From Isohypsibius dastychi (taxonomy: Eukaryota; Tardigrada; Eutardigrada; Parachela; Isohypsibiidae): 11,515 nt of DNA. The stretch spans positions 1 through 11,515 of the forward strand of contig JAQIWT010001284.1 of the NCBI GenBank assembly GCA_034696485.1. The letters run 5' to 3'. A model generated the notes under the pieces. It made no database searches and was not told the DNA's origin. It saw only the letters and a program-made list of their open reading frames with translations. Shown here piece by piece: positions 1-7,404 of the stretch (position 1 is the stretch's first letter; every line of letters starts with the position of its first letter). The position numbers were made by a program, and so were the translations under genes.

Positions 1-60
1 TGTTTGTTTAAGGGTATCTCGCGTACTCGAACCGGCTTTGAATTGTAAAGTTTCGAGTGT

Positions 61-410
61 CATTATGTGCACGTTCAACCCGATCCCCTTTCGGATAGGG
101 CATCAGTTAAGTAAGAAGATCTGAGGACACCTTTTACCAATCGTGTATCCTGTATTTCTCCGCTTCACTTCAAAATATCGTTGGAATCAATTGTTGGTTG
201 AAAATCAACTTTGTTCTCGACCTTGCGTTTACGCAGATTCCCCTTTTGGACGGTGCACATTTTCTAAGAAGGAGGATCTGACATCTTTTACCAATCGTGT
301 ATTGCAACATTTATCGATAGAATCAAGGTTAGCTGAAAAGGAAAATACCCCTTCTCGACGATCCGGACGTTCAACTAGATTCCCCCCTTTAGGATGGGGC
401 ATCATTCTTA
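61..410. repeat. Decayed tandem repeat, about 140-157 bases per unit, 2-3 units
   Basis: An 18-base string beginning CTTTTACCAATCG occurs exactly at 131-148 and 285-302. Around it, unit A (from about 71), unit B (from about 225) and unit C (from about 367) share further blocks in the same order: ACGTTCAAC (71 and 367), a CCCCTTT-type run followed by GGATRGGGCATCA (A and C), GATCTGA (118 and 275) and TTCTCGA (214 and 352). Offsets vary from 138 to 157 bases, so the units carry indels and have diverged. An open frame runs through the array at 143-502 but has only a GTG start, so I do not call it a gene. The repeat lies directly upstream of the 490-residue membrane protein and could be an old duplicated promoter block, a minisatellite or a mobile-element remnant. 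Confidence 0.6.
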
Positions 411-548
411 ATTTGTATATATTTGGGGGTCGTGCTCACATATTCGACGAGGTTCATTTCCTAGACACAACAATAACCCCTCTTGGTTTGAATATACCGT
501 AAATGCCCTCACTTTATCGACAAAACTTAGGATCAAAAATAAACAAGA

Positions 549-2021
549 ATGAGCAACAAGCAAGTGCTTCTGGTGGTGAGAGCGGATATCCCGCAAGATC
601 CTCGGCGACAGTTGGAGTGGCTCGAGCAACGCATCTTTCCAAGGGAGTCCTATCCGAACAGGACATTGGTCTACGTTGGTAATTTAGGCTATTTAAATAA
701 ACTTGATAAGCCTTGGATCTATGAAGCCTTCGACGAGTATCAAGACGTTTATAGCAAGCTGCGAGGCGAAGGATTCTTTCCTAATACCTTTCGAGAGCAA
801 CGATACTTTGATTTTGCGTTATTGATCCACATCCGTCGCGACCGAGCGTCTGGAATGGGGTACGGGCTACTCGAGCGTCGAGCAGAGCGGTGTCTTTTGC
901 GCGCGATGTTTCTTGCGGCTCATGGGAACGTTTTGTTTGGGGATTGGGGCTTGCCGCTTGGAACCTTACCAAATGTCACGCGCGAGCAATTGTTGGCAAG
1001 GCGTAAGCTAAATCAATACATTTACCCTCATGTCCATCGACGTCTCTACCCGGAGCTCACTGGGAATGTTCCATTCACGCTCGTGGTTGATCATTTCCTA
1101 ACCCCAGTTCACGAAAACGAACCCGGTTTGCCTAACAATCACATGTTAGCCATTCAAAGGGCAACCGAGGGTAGATTGTTCTCGCCGTACCAGCTAAAGT
1201 TAGCTGAATGGAATGCGTGGTGGAATCTGTATTTCGCAGAAGATTCCTATTGTTTGGTTTACCACCGCTGGATTCATCTGCGCTTCTTCCAGATGGCAGT
1301 CGTTCGGCTATACGTTTATGTTCGGGCCTGGACAGTGTCATCCAGTTGGCTGGAAATAGTTATTGATGCCTGTGGGTTTACCGTGATGGCCATCATGTAT
1401 GGCCTGCTGGCCACCATTGGCACAACCGCTGTGAACGCTGAACGATTAAACCGAAACGATATCATGCAACGTTTCGACGTGGATGCGTTACTCCTGGGAG
1501 AGAGGATCGCGTCCTTTGTTTTGCGATACGCAATACTAATGGCAATGGCATTGGTCTTCTTCGAAATTGAGAACGAAAGGCCCATGGATAGAATACCGGT
1601 TCGGCGGAAGATGAAGAGCATGAGATCTTACTCCTTCCTCCTTCCCATTTGCGATGTGCTGGGATCCTTGGTGTTGAAGCATGCACATGGTCATGTTGCA
1701 GAGGTTTTTGGGGTATGGACCTCCATGACACTTGTGGACTTGACGACAATGTGGTTCTTTGTCCCATTCACACGGAACTGCCTGGCAGTTGTGTTCCAAG
1801 CAGTGTTAATATTGATGCTGTGGTTTGCTGGGATGAACGTAGACATCGCAGCACGCTTAATATTGGGAATAGTCTTGTTTGCCTCCCCGTTGATTGTATG
1901 GGGTCGCTTTGCACTGCACCCGGAGCTGAAATGCAGCGTTGTTGTTGTGCCCTGCGTTTCAGCTGCAATGTTCCTTTGCATTTCCCGTGTTCTGTATTGG
2001 ACCTACAACTTCATATACTAG
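549..2021 (+). CDS. Orphan multipass membrane protein, 490 aa
   Basis: I do not recognise this protein. It is a single uninterrupted ATG-initiated frame of 490 residues. The first 265 residues are mostly soluble and rich in Arg, Tyr, Trp and Leu, with no signal peptide. They include a short IHIRRDRA string (93-100), a GDWGLPLGTLP loop (131-141) and an aromatic cluster WNAWWNLYF (221-229). The C-terminal half carries about six or seven hydrophobic segments, near 268-293, 317-338, 361-377, 383-405, 411-429, 432-452 and 461-481. A basic loop around 349-359 (RIPVRRKMKSM) would probably face the cytosol. The start is supported by the A-rich leader (AAAAATAAACAAG before ATG) and by the lack of an in-frame ATG upstream. 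The IHIRR string resembles the fucosyltransferase HVRR motif only superficially; no GT23 fold is evident. Likely a lineage-restricted membrane protein of unknown function. Its coding status is well supported by length. Confidence 0.75.
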   Translation: MSNKQVLLVVRADIPQDPRRQLEWLEQRIFPRESYPNRTLVYVGNLGYLNKLDKPWIYEAFDEYQDVYSKLRGEGFFPNTFREQRYFDFALLIHIRRDRASGMGYGLLERRAERCLLRAMFLAAHGNVLFGDWGLPLGTLPNVTREQLLARRKLNQYIYPHVHRRLYPELTGNVPFTLVVDHFLTPVHENEPGLPNNHMLAIQRATEGRLFSPYQLKLAEWNAWWNLYFAEDSYCLVYHRWIHLRFFQMAVVRLYVYVRAWTVSSSWLEIVIDACGFTVMAIMYGLLATIGTTAVNAERLNRNDIMQRFDVDALLLGERIASFVLRYAILMAMALVFFEIENERPMDRIPVRRKMKSMRSYSFLLPICDVLGSLVLKHAHGHVAEVFGVWTSMTLVDLTTMWFFVPFTRNCLAVVFQAVLILMLWFAGMNVDIAARLILGIVLFASPLIVWGRFALHPELKCSVVVVPCVSAAMFLCISRVLYWTYNFIY

Positions 2022-2117
2022 AAGTATCTTATCTATACAAGAGTTCTGTGATTTATTATTTATGTTTTTGCGGTTCCTCCCCCTAAAATCATGACGGGGA
2101 TGACGCAGTGGTTCTGC

Positions 2118-2146
2118 GGTACCAAGGTACCTCGAGTCGAGGTACC
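2118..2146. repeat. Near-perfect palindrome with three GGTACC copies
   Basis: Arms GGTACCTCGA (2126-2135) and TCGAGGTACC (2137-2146) are perfect inverted copies separated by one G. A further GGTACC lies at 2118-2123, giving three copies in 29 bases. The element is about 100 bases past the stop of the 490-residue gene. It could form a cruciform or RNA hairpin (3' end or regulatory signal). It is also made of KpnI- and XhoI-type sites, so a linker artefact is possible. Confidence 0.7.
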
Positions 2147-2278
2147 GGGTACGCATCTCTCTCTATGACTGTATGAAGCACCATCCAGAAAGAGAGAGTA
2201 CAAAATGCTTTTAGGACGACGCGGCAGTTGGCATTTAAAAATTCCTTTAACTGGAGGCGTTTCATCTCAAGGTACATG

Positions 2279-2307
2279 TTATCGGAGATTGGATCCGAAT
2301 CCGATAA
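2279..2307. repeat. Inverted repeat, 8-base arms
   Basis: TTATCGGA (2279-2286) is mirrored by TCCGATAA (2300-2307), with GGATCC at the centre of the 13-base spacer. It lies 240 bases upstream of the small single-pass protein, in an intergenic region otherwise lacking genes. It could be a dimeric transcription-factor site, but no factor can be named. Confidence 0.5.
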
Positions 2308-2546
2308 CCGTTCTCATTCCTTTCGACTCTGTGAGAAAGCAATTGGCCGTGCTCTGAGACTTCCCGCCATAGGTGGATAAAAAGAACTGGTAAGAGAGAA
2401 CGAGAAAGGGAGAGATCGATTTGAGATTCAACGAGCAAGGGTACAACTTTGGGTGGGTGGAGGATCAACGATCAACAAGTCAAGAAAGACAGTCTGGATC
2501 CAACCTCTCGAGGGTCGAGAGCGTCTGCGTAGGGAGACTTGAAAAG

Positions 2547-2783
2547 ATGAAGATATCAAGACTTGTTGTGGACTTTGCCGTCCTTGTCACCGTGCCGTCA
2601 GTTTTGGCTTATGTCCTTCTCAGCGACGAGACCAAGAAGACGGAAGAGCAGATAGCGAAGCGGCCAGACGTCCTGAGGGCCAAGAAACAGCATGCAGACG
2701 TAGTGAGGTTGATTCGAGACAGCGCAACGACAGACAAGGAGGACAAGGTTATCAACGACCTGCTAAAGAAGGGTGAGGCATGA
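2547..2783 (+). CDS. Small single-pass membrane protein, 78 aa, possible respiratory-complex assembly factor
   Basis: A 78-residue protein with an N-terminal membrane span (about residues 5-26) followed by a highly charged helix-prone tail rich in Lys, Asp and Arg. I chose the ATG at 2547 (AAAAGATGAAG). The frame stays open upstream to about 2421, but only from a TTG codon, which is unlikely to initiate in a eukaryote. The plan of short N-terminal tail, one span, then a tail with a Lys-x-x-Pro turn (K38-P40) and an Ala-Thr-Thr helix end (60-62) resembles small mitochondrial inner-membrane assembly factors. The CBP4/UQCC3 group of complex III assembly proteins is the closest I can name. The resemblance is weak and rests on pattern, not on a conserved catalytic residue. 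The gene is convergent with the fucosyltransferase; their stop codons are 249 bases apart. Confidence 0.6.
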   Translation: MKISRLVVDFAVLVTVPSVLAYVLLSDETKKTEEQIAKRPDVLRAKKQHADVVRLIRDSATTDKEDKVINDLLKKGEA

Positions 2784-3032
2784 GTGATCCTACTGGACCC
2801 GGTTATTGTTGAATATTGTCCGCCCAACCCGTTCATTCAATGCTTGATGGTTCATTCCAAGAGTTGGATGAACCAGAAATATCAAGTTAAGATATGGTCA
2901 CAGCGAAGAACAAAGTCCTTGGAACGAATACACATAATCGGATCTTGAAAGGTCGTTATCGTTGGTATTTAATTTAAAATATCGTGTCAAGAATGGCTCC
3001 GTCCAGTCAGGGACGGGCAACGCCGGGTAATT

Positions 3033-4714
3033 TTAACGAGCAATCTTGCTCTTCTTGGGATCCCAAAGAAACCTTGCATGTTCGACACCGTAGCAGTTAT
3101 GGTGTAATCGAAGATAGCACACGATAACCCCCAAATTGCTTTCGTTCCTCCTGAGTCAGTCTGGAATTCAAAGAAATTAAGAGCAACAATCCACTTACGA
3201 ACTCTGTGTCCCGACAAATACATCAGACTCAACCATAAGCCTGAGATCCACGAGGAGCTGCCACGTCGACTCCCATAGAGTCGCCGAGGTTGATGATCTG
3301 TCTGGCCGATCTTTCGCGTACCTGAAGTTTATTGACAACTTACTTTTCAGTGAGCTCGGCAGAAACATTATAGCTGCATTGCGACACTCTTGTTCCACAG
3401 TTGAGTTATCAGACATGAGATGCACCAGCACCTTTCTCGTCGCGTAATCTTTTACAGCGTGCTCGAGTGCCTTCATATACGATTCGCACGGAGTCAGAAC
3501 GGCTTCACCCAAGACCTTGTCTGTTCTACGTACATGGATCGCAACTTGTAAAGGAGATTCCTTCAGCTTGTCAGAAACAACCTCAAGTGCCTCAGCGACT
3601 CTCTGATCCAGTTCTCTTCTGGAGTTAGGTTTCATTCGCAATGCCTCTCGCATGAGCAGAACTTTTGCTGCATCATGCAGTTCTTGATTCTCCGCTCTGA
3701 AATTTGCTATCCAGCTTGTTGCTGTTTTCCTACATTCTTGTGGTTAGCGTACTCACCCCAGTCGTGGAATTTTAAAAACACTCACCATAGGTTTGACTTT
3801 GGATTTGGGTCCGGATTTTCCCAATAACCGTCGTAGCAATGACCACTTAAAGCTAGACACTTTGATTCGTAGATGTCACAAATCGAGTGTTCGTCCTCCA
3901 ACATGGAGAAATGCGTCTCAAACATAGCTTGCAAACCCTTGCTGGCCAGTCGGCCTTTTTTGGTCTCGTATGCCAAATGCTGAATCATCGCAATAAAATA
4001 GTTGTTCATAGAAGCGAACATAATGTAATTCGCCAATTGGAGCAAATTCATCCCAAGTCCGTGGTATGCAAGTCTGTTTCCAATAGGCTTTCGCGTATCC
4101 GCAGGAGCTATGCACTGCTGTGTATCAAGATTTTCGGATCCAAAGCCTTCCCACAAAGCTCGCCTCTGGTCGACGGTGAAGTTATAACTCAAGGGTCTAA
4201 ACTTGTCTGAAAATCGGACACCATGATAGGACATCCTTGTGAGAACCTCATTCGGAGGAGCGTCCGTTGCCTTCTCATGATACGGATTTTCGAAAATAGG
4301 GATTGACCTACTTGACTTTTTGTCCATGAGAGTTGTTTCCTTGGGTATTCCATTAGCAGCGTTCGAGGCTACGTTCACCTTTGAGATTGACAGCTGATCA
4401 AGACGCGAGCTGAAGGCATTTAATTGCTCCTTAAGCCGCTTCATATCATCCTGGAAGACCTGATTCGTTTTAATGACCCGCCGTAACTCGGACTTCAACT
4501 GTTCAATCTCTGCATTTGAGTCGGCAGTCGAACTTGCCACCGCGAAGGATTCATGGTCATCGTCACTCTCCAGTAGTTCAACTGCTGATGCAATTGGACT
4601 CATCACCCGCTTTATATCAAGTGAATATCCACTTTTCACGATTGAGACAACTGTCAAACAAATGGCCAAAATCAACACCGAGATCCATTTGAGCGATGGA
4701 CATTTCGGTGGCAT
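3033..4714 (-). CDS. GT23 (FUT8/NodZ-like) fucosyltransferase, 3 exons, 525 aa
   Basis: Exons on the minus strand are 4714-3786, 3729-3199 and 3150-3033; their sum (1578 bases) encodes 525 residues plus stop. The product is a type II membrane protein: cytosolic tail, signal anchor (about 10-27), coiled-coil stem (about 68-112) and lumenal catalytic domain (about 185-525). The diagnostic GT23 string HVRRTDKV starts at His375; Arg377-Arg378 match the GDP-fucose-binding Arg pair of FUT8. Near the C-terminus SDVFVGTQSS (478-487) matches the family's conserved acidic/Ser-Ser segment. Cysteines 201, 279, 286, 293 and 505 may form disulfides. Established role of the family: transfer of fucose from GDP-fucose in alpha-1,6 linkage to GlcNAc in the Golgi. 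The exact acceptor here is inferred. No SH3 domain follows the catalytic region, unlike animal FUT8 (about 575 aa). Both introns are phase 2 and reading through either one meets a stop at once. Confidence 0.85.
3151..3198 (-). other. Intron 2 of the fucosyltransferase, 48 bases, phase 2, alternative acceptor
   Basis: Donor AGTTC|GTAAGT and favoured acceptor GACTCAG|GAGGAACG. Splicing gives Ser487-Arg488 and a 38-residue C-terminal exon ending at 3033. A second AG lies 10 bases upstream (TTCCAG, minus-strand intron end at 3161). Using it would make a 38-base intron and a frame-shifted tail of about 20 residues. The longer intron is preferred because its exon (GVIVCYLRLHHNC) looks like the family's C-terminus. 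Retention gives an immediate TAA. Confidence 0.75.
3730..3785 (-). other. Intron 1 of the fucosyltransferase, 56 bases, phase 2
   Basis: Donor TATG|GTGAGT and acceptor AATGTAG|GAAAAC on the minus strand, with a branch-like GCTAAC about 20 bases before the acceptor. Splicing joins TG to G, giving Trp310, and continues as KTATSW in the frame of the downstream exon. Unspliced RNA reads TGA straight after Trp310, which would remove the whole HVRRTDKV domain. Confidence 0.85.
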
Positions 4715-5260
4715 TTCCTTGTGAAATGATTATCACAATCGAACTTCACAACACACAGCGCCCGGGAGGAGCATTAAGTACGATTTTGGGCACACTTATT
4801 TGGTGGCCTTGCATATCCTTGGTCGTCGCTCCAGAATTAACTTTAGTAGGTGGAGGCTTCAGGTCTGAGTCAGAAAATTAACTTAAACCCGAAATTTCTC
4901 AGCAACCTATTTCCTATATTCCTGGACGTATCACTAAATGCAGTATGCCTCGATTGACTCGCCAAACGGGTTTGCCGAAGCTTTCGATATCGAATCAGCA
5001 GACCAAACCTTCTTTTCTGAACGGCTGTCGTCGAAGCGCTGCGATCGAAGAAAGCTAATTACCATAAATCACCTCGCACGGTCGGACCCTTGACATCAGC
5101 ATCCAACTAGTCGGTTTAAACGTTGTAGAGTTTGAATGATTTCTCGACCTTTTCATATTCCCTGAAGAAAGTTTTGTGATCCTTTATTTATTTCTCTTTT
5201 AGAAATTGCGCTTTGTCGATTTGGAAATTTAAATTCGTAACGTGTACCAGTCGTATATCC

Positions 5261-5306
5261 CTTTCTTCGTATTGTAGAAGACACTTCTACACATAGATGA
5301 AGAAAG
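5261..5306. repeat. Two-stem composite hairpin
   Basis: Inner stem TGTAGAAG (5273-5280) pairs perfectly with CTTCTACA (5284-5291) around a three-base loop ACA. Outer stem CTTTCTTC (5261-5268) pairs perfectly with GAAGAAAG (5299-5306). An asymmetric internal loop of 4 and 7 bases separates them. Sixteen base pairs in 46 bases is more than chance usually gives in AT-rich DNA. It could be a structured ncRNA segment, a transcript-end hairpin or a cruciform; no known RNA family is recognised. Confidence 0.55.
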
Positions 5307-5649
5307 TAATGACTGTTTTAGAATGTAATAAAGGCTGAAATAAGATCATTACCAAATAAAGTATACAAATTAATTGCTGATCTTATACTTGTAGGAACTA
5401 TATATCGAGCAGGTGTAAACACGATTTGAAGGATTCATTACCATTCAAGGCGTTCCCATAGAACCGATTCGACTTTGAGGCCCCCACGCGCACGAGCCGG
5501 AAATCATAAAAATCCGCGATGGTATTCCTTCTTCCTAGGAGGAATTTAATTAAACCAAACCACTTTAAAGTATAAATCTAATATTTACTGTTCAACCAAG
5601 TTTGATTCATCCATAGTCAACGGGGAGGATTCATCTAGACGCGCTGCGC

Positions 5650-5696
5650 TTTGACTTTCAGATATTCGTCAAAAAGTCAAAACGTCAAAAGTCAAA
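5650..5696. promoter_or_regulatory. Cluster of five TTGAC/GTCAA cores
   Basis: One TTTGACTTT at 5650-5658 faces four GTCAA cores at 5668, 5676, 5684 and 5691, spaced 8, 8 and 7 bases. AAAGTCAAA occurs twice (5673-5681, 5688-5696) and is the exact reverse complement of TTTGACTTT. The spacing and inversion suggest a multimeric protein-binding array about 550 bases upstream of the transporter. The core equals the W-box of plant WRKY factors and a half-site used by some bZIP proteins. Which protein binds is unknown. Confidence 0.4.
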
Positions 5697-6252
5697 CACG
5701 GGGGTGGCTCGTGTGTGCTGTGAGGCTAACCGACCACCGTATAGAGCGGACTGGAGCACGCCAAGCGACTTTGAAGTTTGAGGGTTACTCGGTCTTACCC
5801 CGGAGTGCGGGGCGGGATGCGGTAGATCGTCTGGCTCGGAGTATCAACCGTAGCGTTAGAGAGGTGTAGGAGTCTCCATCCACGTGCCTTCATTCACCCT
5901 CGCTCGGGGAGTCTGGTCATAATCCGTACAAGAAATCAGTCTCTCGTCAGGTACAGACGGATACAATCTCTGACCTCTCTTTATAGAGCACTAAGGGACT
6001 CCTTGCGCTCGTGGACTTCGACTTAAAATATCAGCACGTGCCACAGCCTAGAGCTGCCCCAGCAAAGACTCACCTCGGAGATTCACGTCCGAAGCAACCC
6101 TCTTGTGAAGAGAGATCAAGCCTACAATAGGCATGTTCTCTATAGACTGCAACCTCTCTAGGTGTTAAAGACTGGAATATTCTCATAGGTAAGGGTTCGG
6201 CTGAATTCATCAACCGAAGTATCTGCAAAGATATTGCGACTCTGAACCGAAA

Positions 6253-7404
6253 ATGTCGAACGCTAATGGTTCGACCAACGAATTCAAGGGGTTAGATGCT
6301 TTCAACATTGCAAACTTCGTTCTGATTTTTGTGATCATGATCGGAGTTGGAGTCTCGTTAGACGTTTCGGAAGCGGTGAAAATTTTCAAACAGAAGAAGG
6401 CACTTGTTGCTGGCACGCTTAATCAGTATTTTGTGATGCCTCTGCTCCTCTGGGGATTTTCTCAGATCGATAGGAACATGCCCCTGCACTTCCGCGCCGG
6501 TATGATCGTCATCGGTACATGTCCGGGTGGCGTGTTGTCCAATATAATGTGCATGTGGCTTCATGCCGATCCTAATCTTTCTATCACGATGACAAGCTGG
6601 ACTGTTTTACTCTCATTAGGTATGCTCCCTCTCAATTTGTACATATATCTCGAAGCGGCTGGACTTGGTCCTCCGCCTCCCTCGGCGACCAGTCAGAATG
6701 AATTCAACTTCAGGGTCGACTGGACGGGGCTCGGTATCTCATTTGCGGCAGTGCTTGGTGGCAACTTGATGGGAATCTTCCTTGGGAAAGTGTTAAAAAG
6801 TAAAAGGACGCTGAAACGCATCGAATTATTCTGCCTCTTGCAGGCAATACCTCAAGCCGGACTTGCACTCGCCGATAACGCGAGATCGGGCGCTCCTGTG
6901 TGGCGGATGCCCAGCACTATCTATGGCTACCTTCTTGCTCCCACATTCATCGTTTTCTTTTGGGCCATGTTGTCTGCTCACTACTTCATCGGTCTCCCGA
7001 AACCCAGTTCTGCAGCAGTTGCCATTGAAGCCAGCGTGCAAAACATCAACATAGCTATCGGGGTGCTTTCGCTATCGATCTCGGACAGTGAACTGAGGTC
7101 ACAAGCGCTCGGAGTCCCCCTGGCATACGGCACCATCACCCTAGTCCAATGTATCTTGTTTGGGTTATTCTTGTGGAAGGTTGGATGGACCGAACTTGAT
7201 CCCCACGGTTCAAATCCATGCTTCGTCTGGTGTGGCGAATACTACTCACAAGCAGTGACTGGTGAAGAGAACGAGCGGGACTCCAGGTTAGTAAACGATG
7301 TATATATGATCAAAGATGTCCCTGAAAAGACTGAATCATCGTCGAATGGTTCCCCTGTCCCTTCTGCGAGCAGTAAGACCGTCAGGCCATCAGATGATGC
7401 CTGA
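6253..7404 (+). CDS. Bile acid:sodium symporter family (SLC10/ASBT-like) transporter, 383 aa
   Basis: A multipass membrane transporter of the SBF/BASS superfamily (SLC10). The first core half carries the signature GTCPGGVLSN (88-97), equivalent to the GCCPGG..SN helix break of ASBT, followed by SITMTSWTVLLSLGMLPL (110-127), close to animal SLC10. The second half carries E259-x3-Q263-N264, equivalent to the Na+-coordinating Glu/Gln-Asn crossover motif. About nine spans can be drawn: 18-36, 48-70, 80-104, 108-134, 155-180, 188-208, 220-246, 254-276 and 284-310. Residues 311-383 form a hydrophilic, Ser-rich cytosolic tail. Family members use the sodium gradient to import organic anions such as bile acids, pyruvate or sulphated steroids; the substrate here cannot be read. 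The absence of an N-terminal plastid-type extension makes a plasma-membrane protein more likely than a plastid BASS. The ATG at 6253 gives a full-length protein. The gene is convergent with the RING protein. Confidence 0.85.
   Translation: MSNANGSTNEFKGLDAFNIANFVLIFVIMIGVGVSLDVSEAVKIFKQKKALVAGTLNQYFVMPLLLWGFSQIDRNMPLHFRAGMIVIGTCPGGVLSNIMCMWLHADPNLSITMTSWTVLLSLGMLPLNLYIYLEAAGLGPPPPSATSQNEFNFRVDWTGLGISFAAVLGGNLMGIFLGKVLKSKRTLKRIELFCLLQAIPQAGLALADNARSGAPVWRMPSTIYGYLLAPTFIVFFWAMLSAHYFIGLPKPSSAAVAIEASVQNINIAIGVLSLSISDSELRSQALGVPLAYGTITLVQCILFGLFLWKVGWTELDPHGSNPCFVWCGEYYSQAVTGEENERDSRLVNDVYMIKDVPEKTESSSNGSPVPSASSKTVRPSDDA

Larger units (their letters stand above)
4715..6252. other. Divergent intergenic region, 1.5 kb, no gene seen
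   Basis: This lies between the divergent 5' ends of the fucosyltransferase and the SLC10-like gene and should hold both promoters. I find no convincing ORF: the frame at 4696-4881 starts inside the antisense of the fucosyltransferase signal anchor, and that at 5651-5869 has only a TTG start. Positions 4880-5640 are AT-rich. From about 5640 to 6130 the sequence becomes visibly richer in G, C and CpG, with a small CCCCG/CGGGG hairpin at 5798-5812. TTTATAGAG near 5980 and CTATAG near 6140 are possible TATA-like elements for the transporter. No tRNA, snRNA or 5S rRNA signature was recognised. Confidence 0.5.

Noticed and set aside
27-40. ACTCGAACCGG, reminiscent of a minus-strand tRNA T-loop
   Set aside because: The flanking bases do not pair as a T-arm and no acceptor or anticodon arm follows.
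93-100. Residues IHIRRDRA of the protein at 549-2021 as a fucosyltransferase motif
   Set aside because: The coordinates given are residue numbers. The string lacks the T-D-K of the GT23 motif, and the rest of the protein is a multipass membrane protein, not a glycosyltransferase.
143-502. 119-codon plus-strand open frame in the repeat array
   Set aside because: It has only a GTG start, lies wholly in the decayed tandem repeat, and the units are not kept in frame (offsets of 138-157 bases).
2421-2546. N-terminal extension of the 78-residue protein
   Set aside because: It depends on a TTG start, and its sequence has no membrane or targeting character. The ATG at 2547 gives a sensible small membrane protein.
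4696-4881. 61-codon plus-strand frame at the fucosyltransferase 5' end
   Set aside because: It begins in antisense to the fucosyltransferase signal anchor; short, with no recognisable motif.
5651-5869. 72-codon plus-strand frame
   Set aside because: It has a TTG start only and runs through the TTGAC array. No domain is recognised.
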